Translations under genes and position numbers: made by a program
NCBI GenBank assembly: GCA_009701945.1
Contig: WLJF01000048.1
Location: forward strand, 1 to 5,934
Source of the DNA: Actinomycetota bacterium
GTDB lineage: Bacteria > Actinomycetota > Actinomycetes > Nanopelagicales > Nanopelagicaceae
Direction: 5' to 3'
Length of the DNA stretch: 5,934 nucleotides
Shown: one piece after another, positions 1 to 5,934 of the stretch
Numbering within the stretch: position 1 is the first letter of the stretch
Layout of the letters: every line of letters begins with the position of its first letter
Notes under the pieces: generated by a model
Seen by the model: only the letters and a program-made list of their open reading frames with translations
Databases searched by the model: none
Told to the model about the DNA's origin: nothing

Positions 1-929
1 CTGGAATGATTGCCAAGAAGGCGCTCTATCCAGCTATCTCTCGTTCTAATGTGGGCGAGATTTATGCTGTGGCATCGCGCGATGCAGATAGAGCAATGAC
101 TATCTCGCCAACGGGCAAGATCTATACAGATTACGACTCATTGTTTGCAGACCCTTCAGTAGATGGTGTCTATATCTCTCTGCCTAATGCTTTTCACTTA
201 CCTGTTGCGATCAAAGCAATGAAGGCTGGCAAGCATGTCTTATGTGAGAAGCCATTGGGGATGAATGCGGCGCAAGTGCAGGAAGCAATTGCTGTATCGG
301 AGGCTGAAGGAGTTCTCTTTGTTGAGGCATCATGGAATAGATGGCATCCACGCACGCAACGTATTCAAGAGGTTGTGCAATCAGGACAGCTAGGTGCGAT
401 TAAGAGAATTCGCTCTTGCTTTACATACGATGGTCTCGATGGCGGCAATATTCGCCTTGATCCAACTATTGGTGGGGGAATCTTGTATGACTTGGGGCCA
501 TATTCAACTGTGGCACCTCTGTGGTTATTGGACTTTCCTGTTGTTTCAGATTTAGCTGTGCAATCTGTGCGCCACCCAGGTGGTGTTGATGAGACCACGC
601 GTGTGAATTACACCTTGGGTAATACCCTCTGCGAGACGGTGACTTCATGCAATATCCCTGAGACAAGTTGGCTCATTGTTGAGGGGGAGAAGGGCACAGC
701 TCGCATGCTGGGCCATAACGTCTTTAACTCACGCCATGCTGAGAGCAAGCTTGAGATTACTGTGGGTGACAAGGTCACTGTTGAAGAGTTTGGACCGGTA
801 GATCCTTATCAAATCATGGCCGATAACTTTGCTCGCAGAGCGCAAGGTGGTTCTGATTGGGTAATGCCGTTGACGCAATCTCTGCGCTTTGCGCAGTTAT
901 TTGATGCAGCTTTTGCTCAGATTAAATAG
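1..929 (+). CDS. Gfo/Idh/MocA-family oxidoreductase, 5' end outside window
   Basis: Likely an NAD(P)-dependent cytoplasmic dehydrogenase acting on a sugar, inositol or dihydrodiol-type substrate; the substrate cannot be read from sequence. The frame is open to the left edge and the codon before the first ATG (position 6) encodes Gly, giving GMIAKKA. This fits the end of the Rossmann GxGxxA loop, so roughly ten N-terminal residues are missing and ATG 6 is probably not the true start. Counting from that Met: the end of the second Rossmann strand is AVASRD (about 21-26), the family signature CEKPLG is at 80-85 with the conserved Lys82, EASWNRWHP is at 107-115, and the substrate-domain motif GGGILYDLGPY is at 156-166. 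The TAG stop is at 927-929. With the missing start the protein would be about 320 residues, normal to slightly short for the family. It converges with the next gene, overlapping it by 8 bp, and shows no link to the amine operon downstream. Confidence 0.93.
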   Translation, partial: GMIAKKALYPAISRSNVGEIYAVASRDADRAMTISPTGKIYTDYDSLFADPSVDGVYISLPNAFHLPVAIKAMKAGKHVLCEKPLGMNAAQVQEAIAVSEAEGVLFVEASWNRWHPRTQRIQEVVQSGQLGAIKRIRSCFTYDGLDGGNIRLDPTIGGGILYDLGPYSTVAPLWLLDFPVVSDLAVQSVRHPGGVDETTRVNYTLGNTLCETVTSCNIPETSWLIVEGEKGTARMLGHNVFNSRHAESKLEITVGDKVTVEEFGPVDPYQIMADNFARRAQGGSDWVMPLTQSLRFAQLFDAAFAQIK

Positions 930-1665
930 TCAGAGTTGAGTGAGACTGGTCGCTGCGGTCAACAATTAAGAGTGAATCGTTTGTGAGCTCTGTCCAACCT
1001 TCTTGGTTCCAGCCACTTGAGGCGACAAGTACTGCGCCATCTACCTCTTTGTAACGAAGCTCGTAGTAGTCGGTATCTTTTTTGAAGAGATCAGGGATGC
1101 GATCTTGGTTATAGCGGCACGCTGTGACGAAGAAATCTTTATTCATGATCATCATATTGGCGCTGCTATGGTCGATATTGTTCTTGATAAATGTCAGAGC
1201 GCTCTTAATTCCTAGTAGAAATCCATGCTTCTTAATCTCTGTGAGCAGGTAGAGGAAGTAGAGCTCAGAGTCGGTATCACCTTCTGCGAGTGCAAGGTAT
1301 TCATCTGAGATGTAAGGCTTTAAGACATCAAAGGGTCTAAAGGATCCATTGTGGATAAAAGTGATGTCTTGGTGGGTGAAGGGATGTGTGTTTGATTCCT
1401 TCACCTCGAGACCTTTAGATGCCCAACGAAAATGTAGGAGTGCGCCATCTGTGGGTGCGCTGATCTGTTCTGTGAGGTGGGCAGAATCTATTGCTGGGAT
1501 TGGTTCACGAAACTTCTCTGCGTGATGGGATGAGTGCTCAACGTGGGAATAGCCCCAACCATCGCAATGTATTTGAGACAGAGCTACGAAATTGTCAAGG
1601 TCTTGGCCTAGGAGTTGCGGAATAGAAGATGAATTCTTTGAAGAAAAGCCAAGAAGTCTGCACAT
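922..1665 (-). CDS. Class II glutamine amidotransferase-like hydrolase (YafJ/EgtC-type)
   Basis: A 247-residue stand-alone Ntn-type amidotransferase domain. The protein begins Met-Cys-Arg-Leu-Leu-Gly, so removal of Met exposes Cys2 as the N-terminal nucleophile. Other family landmarks are HCDGWGY (33-39), HFRWAS (78-83, Arg80), NTHPF (92-96), the oxyanion-hole segment HNGSF (105-109, Asn106-Gly107) and GDTDSE (129-134). No synthase domain is fused, so it is probably a small-molecule amidase or gamma-glutamyl hydrolase rather than an ammonia-channelling biosynthetic enzyme. EgtC of ergothioneine synthesis belongs to this broad family, but no other egt genes are visible, so I do not assign that name. 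It is divergent from the permease/ligase/aldehyde dehydrogenase operon and could serve it as a gamma-glutamyl hydrolase; that is inference from position. The ATG start is fixed by the need for Cys2. No good Shine-Dalgarno precedes it. Its 3' end overlaps the upstream oxidoreductase gene by 8 bp. Confidence 0.92.
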   Translation of the reverse strand: MCRLLGFSSKNSSSIPQLLGQDLDNFVALSQIHCDGWGYSHVEHSSHHAEKFREPIPAIDSAHLTEQISAPTDGALLHFRWASKGLEVKESNTHPFTHQDITFIHNGSFRPFDVLKPYISDEYLALAEGDTDSELYFLYLLTEIKKHGFLLGIKSALTFIKNNIDHSSANMMIMNKDFFVTACRYNQDRIPDLFKKDTDYYELRYKEVDGAVLVASSGWNQEGWTELTNDSLLIVDRSDQSHSTLTI

Positions 1666-1781
1666 AGTCCAATCTAATCATGCAAATAGCCTTCCTTTCT
1701 GGTGATGCCAGGAGTACAAATAGTGGGTACATCAAGGCACGAGGCCATCCCCGCCCCGCTAACTGGAAGGGTTAATACTGC
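1666..1781. promoter_or_regulatory. Divergent intergenic control region
   Basis: This 116-bp gap between divergent start codons must hold the promoters of both the amidotransferase gene and the permease-led operon. Seen directly: a short inverted repeat CTGG-TGATG-CCAG at 1699-1711, a C-rich tract CCCCGCCCCG at 1749-1758 that stands out from its surroundings, and a Shine-Dalgarno-like GGAAGGG at 1765-1771, 10 nt before the permease ATG. No strong -35/-10 pair for the rightward operon is apparent. A regulator-binding function for the inverted repeat is only a possibility, because four-base arms occur often by chance. Confidence 0.55.
1671..1676 (-). promoter_or_regulatory. Possible -10 element for leaderless amidotransferase mRNA
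   Basis: Read on the minus strand, TAGATT (fits TAnnnT, 4 of 6 matches to TATAAT) ends 5 nt before the amidotransferase ATG, with no clear Shine-Dalgarno in between. The spacing would put the transcription start at or within a base or two of the A of the ATG, as in leaderless transcripts, which are common in actinobacteria. No convincing -35 is seen. Weak evidence. Confidence 0.3.
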
Positions 1782-3323
1782 ATGAGCACTCTCAATGAAG
1801 ATGAACGCCGCTTAGCCGAACTTGGATACAAGCAAGAACTCACGCGAAGCTGGAGCTCGTTCTCAAACTTTGCAATCTCATTCTCAATTATTTCTATCTT
1901 GGCTGGATGTTTCACTACATTCGCACAAGCGTGGAATAACGGCGGACCAGTCGCAATCTCTATCGGCTGGCCCCTCATCTCAGCATTTATTCTGATCATT
2001 GGTTTTTGTATGTCAGAGCTCGCCTCTGCCTATCCAACATCCGGTGGTATTTACTGGTGGGCTGCAAAGCTCGGTGGAGCAAAGGCTGGATTCTTTACCG
2101 GCTGGCTCAACCTCATCGGCCTTGTCTCTGTGACCGCATCTGTGGGATATGGAGTTACCGGTTTTATCAATAGCTTGATTGGTCTCTACTCACCAAGCTA
2201 TGCAACCAACTTTATGGGTGGCGATTTCATCAAGCAGCAGTTCGTGCTCTTCTTGATCGTTCTTGCCTTTGCCACTGTGGTTAATATCTACAGCTCAAAG
2301 TTGCTCGCTGCCTTTAATAACATCTCTGTCTGGTGGCACGTCTTTGGCGCAGCCGCCATTATCGGCATCTTGCTCTTTACTACCGATAAGCACCAGAGCT
2401 TGAACTGGATGTTTACTACTCAGAACAATAACTCCGGCTTTGGTGAGAACACCTATTGGTATCTCGTTCTTCCATTGGGATTCTTGTTGACTCAGTACAC
2501 CATCACAGGATTTGACGCATCAGCTCACCTGTCTGAAGAGACACATGATGCTCACATCTCAGCTGCTAAGGGAATTTGGAAGTCCATCTTCTACTCAGCA
2601 ATCGGTGGATATATCCTCTTGATGTCATTCCTTTATGTGGCAACAAATACCGATTTCATCAACTCCTTCGACCCTGAGGTCAACCCTTATGGTGGCGGAT
2701 CGATTATTGCCCTTCTTGCTAGCGCCCTTGGTACTGGCTTGAAGTTCAAGTTGATCATGATCATTACAACTGTGGGACAGATCTTCTGCGTTACAGCCTG
2801 CCTTACTTCATGCTCACGCATGATGTATGCATTTAGCCGTGACGGTGCTGTGCCCGGAGGAAACTTGTGGAAGAAGGTCAATAAGCAAGGCGTTCCACTC
2901 AACGCAGTGATTGCATCTGCAGTTGGTGGAGCAGTCTTGACACTTCCTGCACTGTGGAAATCACCAACAGGTGCGCCAACTGCCTTCTATGCAGTGGTCT
3001 CTGTCTGCGTGATCTCTCTCTACCTCGCTTTCTTGATTCCTATCTACCTTCGCTTGAAGGCTGGAGATTCATTTAAGCCAGGTGCATGGACTCTCGGTAG
3101 TAAGTACAAGTGGATGTGCACACTTGCAGTAGCGGAGATTGTTGTTGTCTCTATCTACTTCATCTTGCCATTTACTCCAACAGGTACTCCAGGTAATAAG
3201 GACTTCACCTGGACATCTGTGAACTACGCACCGCTTGTTACAGGTGGCGCACTTATTATCTTGTGGCTCTGGTGGCAGCTCTCTGCTAAGAAGTGGTTCA
3301 CAGGACCTAAGCGCACTATCTAA
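1782..3323 (+). CDS. ACT-family (APC superfamily) amino acid/amine permease
   Basis: An integral inner-membrane secondary transporter of 513 residues, a normal length for the amino acid/choline transporter (ACT) branch of the APC superfamily, which includes yeast and plant GABA/choline carriers. The N-terminal signature runs from LGYKQEL (14-20) through SWSSFSNFAISFSIISI (23-39), where helix 1 begins. Others are SELASAYPTSGGIYWW (78-93), GFDASAHLSEET (243-254, the helix 6 region) and SRMMYAFSRDGAVPG (345-359). Hydrophobic segments fit about 12 helices, roughly 27-49, 58-78, 104-130, 152-170, 183-200, 226-246, 266-287, 303-317, 322-342, 372-390, 401-422 and 441-463, with another at 480-499, so one of these is probably a re-entrant segment or belongs to a longer helix. 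The start ATG has GGAAGGG 10 nt upstream. The ligase and aldehyde dehydrogenase genes follow on the same strand. By context the substrate is likely a polyamine, GABA or related amine, but sequence alone does not fix it. Confidence 0.93.
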   Translation: MSTLNEDERRLAELGYKQELTRSWSSFSNFAISFSIISILAGCFTTFAQAWNNGGPVAISIGWPLISAFILIIGFCMSELASAYPTSGGIYWWAAKLGGAKAGFFTGWLNLIGLVSVTASVGYGVTGFINSLIGLYSPSYATNFMGGDFIKQQFVLFLIVLAFATVVNIYSSKLLAAFNNISVWWHVFGAAAIIGILLFTTDKHQSLNWMFTTQNNNSGFGENTYWYLVLPLGFLLTQYTITGFDASAHLSEETHDAHISAAKGIWKSIFYSAIGGYILLMSFLYVATNTDFINSFDPEVNPYGGGSIIALLASALGTGLKFKLIMIITTVGQIFCVTACLTSCSRMMYAFSRDGAVPGGNLWKKVNKQGVPLNAVIASAVGGAVLTLPALWKSPTGAPTAFYAVVSVCVISLYLAFLIPIYLRLKAGDSFKPGAWTLGSKYKWMCTLAVAEIVVVSIYFILPFTPTGTPGNKDFTWTSVNYAPLVTGGALIILWLWWQLSAKKWFTGPKRTI

Positions 3324-3377
3324 AAAACTCAATACATTTTCTGTACCTACTACCTACTTGAAAGAGACGTGATATTC
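3324..3377 (+). other. Intercistronic spacer, permease to ligase
   Basis: This short AT-rich spacer shows no hairpin followed by a T tract, so nothing indicates transcription termination after the permease gene; read-through as an operon is likely. It contains an exact 7-bp tandem repeat, TACCTAC twice, at 3344-3357, just before the ribosome-binding site. No function can be assigned to it. Confidence 0.4.
3360..3366 (+). promoter_or_regulatory. Ribosome-binding site that decides the ligase start
   Basis: GAAAGAG is the only purine-rich stretch ahead of the ligase gene. It lies 2 nt before GTG 3369 (too close), 11 nt before GTG 3378 (acceptable) and 20 nt before ATG 3387 (too far). This favours GTG 3378, although ATG 3387 matches where the conserved protein sequence begins. 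Confidence 0.45.
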
Positions 3378-4736
3378 GTGGCTGCAATGACAATTGAAGA
3401 GCTCCGTAGCGAGATTGCATCTGGTGCAATAGATACGGTGGTCATTGCAATGACCGATATGCAAGGTCGCCTTGTGGGTAAGCGCGTGCATGGGACCTTC
3501 TTCCTAGAAGAAGTTCTCAAGCACGGCACAGAAGGGTGTAACTACCTTCTTGCTGCAGATATAGATATGAATACTGTCGCAGGGTATGAGATGTCATCAT
3601 GGGAGCGCGGCTATGCCGACTTCGCCATGATTCCTGACCTCTCTACCCTGCGCAGGATTCCTTGGCAGCCAGGTGCTGTCATGTTATTAGCTGATGTGCA
3701 GTGGCTCGATGGCACCGATGTGGTGGCATCTCCTCGCCAGATCTTGCGCAAGCAGGTCAAAGCTCTCGCCGATGCAGGAATGGTTGCCATGGTGGGAACA
3801 GAACTTGAATTTGTTGTCTTTCACGATACCTATGAAGAGGCCTGGAATAAGGCATACCGCGATCTGACTCCGGTTAATCTCTATAACGTTGATTACTCCA
3901 TCATGGGCGGCTCACGTATTGAGCCGCTGCTGCGCACCATACGACTTGGTATGGCAGGTGCTGGAATGACAGTTGAGTCAGTTAAGGGTGAATGTAATTT
4001 TGGTCAGCATGAGATTGCATTTAAATATAGCGATGCGCTCTCTAATTGCGATAACCATGTGATTTATAAGAACGGTGCTAAAGAGATTGCAGCGCAAGAG
4101 GGATATGCGCTCACCTTTATGGCTAAGCCAAATCAGAAGGAGGGTAATTCCTCCCATATCCACTGCTCATTCAGAGGCCTCGATGGCAGCATGGTGATGG
4201 CCGATGATAAAGATAAAGAGCATGGATTATCAGATGTGGGCAGATCATTTATTGCAGGACAGATTGCACACCTGAAAGAGATTTCATTGCTCTTTGCACC
4301 GAATATCAACTCCTATAAGAGATATGTGCCAGGTTCCTTTGCACCGACTGCCATTGCATGGGGTCGCGATAATCGCACCTGCGCTCTGCGCCTTGTTGGT
4401 CACGGTGGGTCACTGCGACTTGAGAATCGTGTTCCAGGAGGAGATGTCAATCCATATCTAGCAGTTGCAGGAATCATTGCAGCAGGTCTTGATGGCATCA
4501 ATCGCAACTTGAAGTTAGAAGATGCCTTTGTGGGCAACGCATATGCCTCTGATTCAGAGCGAGTACCATCGACCATGCTTGAAGCACAGAAGTTGTGGTC
4601 TGAGAGTGCATGGGTGAAATCAGTATTTGGCGCAGAAGTGCAGGCCCATTACACCAACATGGCACAGGTCGAACTCGATGCATATGGCAAGGCAGTCACT
4701 GACTGGGAGCTCTTTAGAAACTTCGAAAGGTTTTAA
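3378..4736 (+). CDS. Glutamine synthetase-like gamma-glutamyl-amine (polyamine) ligase
   Basis: Predicted to use ATP to join the gamma-carboxyl of glutamate to an amine such as putrescine, as PuuA and actinobacterial GlnA3 do. About 452 residues, close to the family length, with an intact GS fold. Counting from GTG 3378: the N-terminal beta-grasp region has DMQGRLVGKRV near 27-37; metal and substrate sites are ELEF (Glu142, Glu144), ECNFGQHE (Glu205, Glu212), SSHIHCSF (His260, His262), NSYKRYVPGS (Arg315), WGRDNRTCALR (Arg333, Arg338) and RLENRVPGGD (Glu349, Arg351). The segment VGNAY (385-389) stands where classical GlnA has its adenylylation-loop tyrosine motif NLYDL, which is absent. That supports an amine ligase rather than the housekeeping nitrogen-assimilation enzyme. 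Context (permease before, aldehyde dehydrogenase 4 nt after) points the same way. Amine specificity is not readable; ethanolamine (GlnA4-like) or a monoamine is also possible. Alternative starts are GTG 3369 and ATG 3387. Confidence 0.9.
   Translation: MAAMTIEELRSEIASGAIDTVVIAMTDMQGRLVGKRVHGTFFLEEVLKHGTEGCNYLLAADIDMNTVAGYEMSSWERGYADFAMIPDLSTLRRIPWQPGAVMLLADVQWLDGTDVVASPRQILRKQVKALADAGMVAMVGTELEFVVFHDTYEEAWNKAYRDLTPVNLYNVDYSIMGGSRIEPLLRTIRLGMAGAGMTVESVKGECNFGQHEIAFKYSDALSNCDNHVIYKNGAKEIAAQEGYALTFMAKPNQKEGNSSHIHCSFRGLDGSMVMADDKDKEHGLSDVGRSFIAGQIAHLKEISLLFAPNINSYKRYVPGSFAPTAIAWGRDNRTCALRLVGHGGSLRLENRVPGGDVNPYLAVAGIIAAGLDGINRNLKLEDAFVGNAYASDSERVPSTMLEAQKLWSESAWVKSVFGAEVQAHYTNMAQVELDAYGKAVTDWELFRNFERF
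4724..4729 (+). promoter_or_regulatory. Ribosome-binding site of the aldehyde dehydrogenase, inside the ligase gene
   Basis: GAAAGG lies in the last codons of the ligase gene, 11 nt before ATG 4741. The ligase stop (TAA, 4734-4736) and the next ATG are separated by only 4 nt, so translation of the two genes is probably coupled. Confidence 0.5.
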
Positions 4737-4740
4737 ATAT

Positions 4741-5934
4741 ATGTCCTCGGTATATGAGGTAATCAACCCTGCAACCGAAAAGGTTGTCACAGCAATTGAG
4801 CTCGCAGATGAGGCAGCAACAGATGCTGCTATTGAGCGTGCTCATAAGGCATTTGATACATGGCGCCATGTGGCACCAGGAGATCGCGCAAAGATGTTGC
4901 GCTCTTTTGCATCCGTTGTCAGCGCTCACCGTGAAGAGCTTGCGGCCCTTGAGATCGAGAACTCAGGTCACACACGCGGTAATGCGCTGTGGGAGGCAGA
5001 TAACGTTGCAAACGTTTTAAATTACTACTCAGCAGCTCCAGAGCGCTTATTCGGTAAGCAGATTCCAGTGCCTAATGGAATCGATATTACTTTTAAGGAA
5101 CCACTGGGTGTTATTGGAGTCATTGTTCCTTGGAACTTTCCTATGCCGATTGCTGGTTGGGGATTTGCACCAGCGCTAGCTGCAGGAAATACCGTTGTCT
5201 TAAAGCCTGCGGAATACACACCGATGACTGCCATTCGCTTAGGTGAGTTAGCCCTTGAGGCAGGTATTCCCAAAGATGTCTTTACCGTGATTCCAGGCAA
5301 GGGATCTATTGTCGGAGCTCGCTTTGTCACTCACCCTAAGGTGCGCAAGATTGTCTTTACCGGATCTACGCAAGTCGGAAAATCGATCATGGCTGGGTGC
5401 GCAGATCAGGTCAAGCGCGTGACTCTAGAACTCGGTGGCAAGAGCGCCAATGTCATCTTTGCAGATAGCGATATTGAAAAGGCTGCAGCGAATGCACCAG
5501 GTGCTGTCTTTGATAATGCTGGTCAAGATTGCTGCGCGCGCTCTCGTATCTTGGTGGAAAAATCTGCCTTCGATACATTCATGTCAGCATTTGAAGTTGC
5601 GGTGAAGAAATTCCGCGTTGAAGATCCCTCCCTTGCAACTTCTGATATGGGACCCATGATCTCTGCAAAGCAGAAGGCTTCCGTTGAGAAATATCTCGAT
5701 GAGCCTGTCGCCTTTACGGGAAGTGCGCCAAGTGGTGCTGGCTTCTGGTTACCACCCACAGTTCTCTTGCCAACATCGACCAAGTCCAAGTCATGGAACG
5801 ATGAGATCTTTGGTCCTGTTGTCTCTGTCATGACATTCGATGGTGAAGATGATGCGATTGCAAAGGCTAATGAGACTGAATTTGGTCTATCAGGATCGAT
5901 TTGGACTCGTGATTCCGGTAAGGCGATCCGCGTC
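4741..5934 (+). CDS. NAD(P)-dependent aldehyde dehydrogenase, 3' end outside window
   Basis: Oxidises an aldehyde to an acid in the cytoplasm. The frame is open for 398 codons from ATG 4741 to the right edge without a stop. Family landmarks are all present: PWNFP (130-134, oxyanion-hole Asn132), the cofactor-binding KPAE (155-158, Lys155 and Glu158), FTGSTQVG (about 206-213), the general base Glu230 in LELGG, the nucleophile Cys264 in GQDCC, and EIFGPV (355-360, Glu355). The Glu230-Cys264 spacing of 34 equals that of human ALDH2 (268/302), which supports the assignment and the reading frame. The Cys264-Glu355 distance is 91 against 97 in ALDH2, so a small loop deletion exists. Perhaps 60 to 90 residues remain outside. 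The 4-nt gap to the ligase gene indicates an operon and suggests a gamma-glutamylaminobutyraldehyde-type substrate (PuuC role). Betaine aldehyde or other amino-aldehydes remain possible from sequence alone. Confidence 0.94.
   Translation, partial: MSSVYEVINPATEKVVTAIELADEAATDAAIERAHKAFDTWRHVAPGDRAKMLRSFASVVSAHREELAALEIENSGHTRGNALWEADNVANVLNYYSAAPERLFGKQIPVPNGIDITFKEPLGVIGVIVPWNFPMPIAGWGFAPALAAGNTVVLKPAEYTPMTAIRLGELALEAGIPKDVFTVIPGKGSIVGARFVTHPKVRKIVFTGSTQVGKSIMAGCADQVKRVTLELGGKSANVIFADSDIEKAAANAPGAVFDNAGQDCCARSRILVEKSAFDTFMSAFEVAVKKFRVEDPSLATSDMGPMISAKQKASVEKYLDEPVAFTGSAPSGAGFWLPPTVLLPTSTKSKSWNDEIFGPVVSVMTFDGEDDAIAKANETEFGLSGSIWTRDSGKAIRV

Noticed and set aside
922..1665. Calling the amidotransferase EgtC (ergothioneine synthesis)
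   Set aside because: The fold and Cys2 fit, but none of egtA, egtB, egtD or egtE is present in the window, and the YafJ-type family is broader than EgtC.
3334..3346. Small palindrome-like ACA/TGT element in the permease-ligase spacer
   Set aside because: Arms are only about four bases with an AT-rich centre; this is expected by chance, and there is no second copy in the window.
3344..3357. Tandem TACCTAC repeat as a mobile-element footprint or target duplication
   Set aside because: The two copies are directly adjacent with nothing between them and no terminal inverted repeats nearby; most likely a chance or slippage duplication.
3378..4736. Calling the ligase the housekeeping glutamine synthetase GlnA
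   Set aside because: The adenylylation tyrosine motif is missing, a VGNAY segment stands in its place, and the gene sits between a permease and an aldehyde dehydrogenase, which fits amine catabolism better.
4784..5020. A 78-codon plus-strand reading frame inside the aldehyde dehydrogenase gene
   Set aside because: It lies in another frame of a gene whose motifs are intact, resembles no known family, and its Gln/Leu/Arg-rich composition is typical of a shadow frame.
5025..5330. Antisense open frame of 101 codons, with a similar one at 5523-5831
   Set aside because: Both sit wholly opposite the conserved core of the aldehyde dehydrogenase, have no ribosome-binding site that I can see and no recognisable domain.
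1..5934. CRISPR, phage defence, toxin-antitoxin or mobile-element content
   Set aside because: No spaced repeats, no nuclease, transposase or integrase motifs, and no tRNA or attachment-site-like structure were seen; all five genes belong to recognisable metabolic families.

Overview
The window holds five protein-coding genes packed almost without gaps. It looks like a streamlined, moderate-GC bacterial chromosome: GC is roughly mid-40s to 50% by eye, the longest intergenic gap is about 116 bp, one convergent gene pair overlaps by 8 bp, and two co-directional genes are 4 bp apart. Protein style (GQDCCARSR aldehyde dehydrogenase, VGNAY-type glutamine-synthetase-like enzyme, ACT-family permease) and compactness suggest a low-GC actinobacterium, for example the freshwater acI / Nanopelagicales group. 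That placement is inference; there is no rRNA or marker gene to prove it.

Left part. Positions 1-929 (+) carry most of a Gfo/Idh/MocA-family NAD(P)-dependent oxidoreductase whose first codons lie outside the window. It converges on, and overlaps by 8 bp, a class II glutamine amidotransferase-like gene at 922-1665 (-). That gene starts with Met-Cys, so its Cys2 would be the catalytic nucleophile. A 116-bp divergent control region (1666-1781) separates it from the rightward genes.

Right part. Three rightward genes look like one operon: an ACT-family (APC superfamily) permease (1782-3323), a glutamine-synthetase-like gamma-glutamyl-amine ligase (about 3378-4736), and an NAD(P)-dependent aldehyde dehydrogenase (4741 to the window end, truncated there). 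This matches the logic of gamma-glutamylated amine catabolism, as in the E. coli Puu pathway. The permease would import a polyamine or related amine, the ligase would cap it with glutamate, an oxidase (PuuB-like, not seen here) would make the aldehyde, and the dehydrogenase would oxidise it to gamma-glutamyl-GABA or an analogue. A gamma-glutamyl hydrolase would then release the product. The usual hydrolase, PuuD (class I type), is not in the window. The divergent class II amidotransferase might fill that role, but this is a hypothesis.

I found no RNA gene, CRISPR array, insertion sequence or convincing intrinsic terminator. The most interesting question is whether the neighbouring class II amidotransferase belongs to the amine pathway; otherwise the content is recognisable housekeeping and catabolic machinery.
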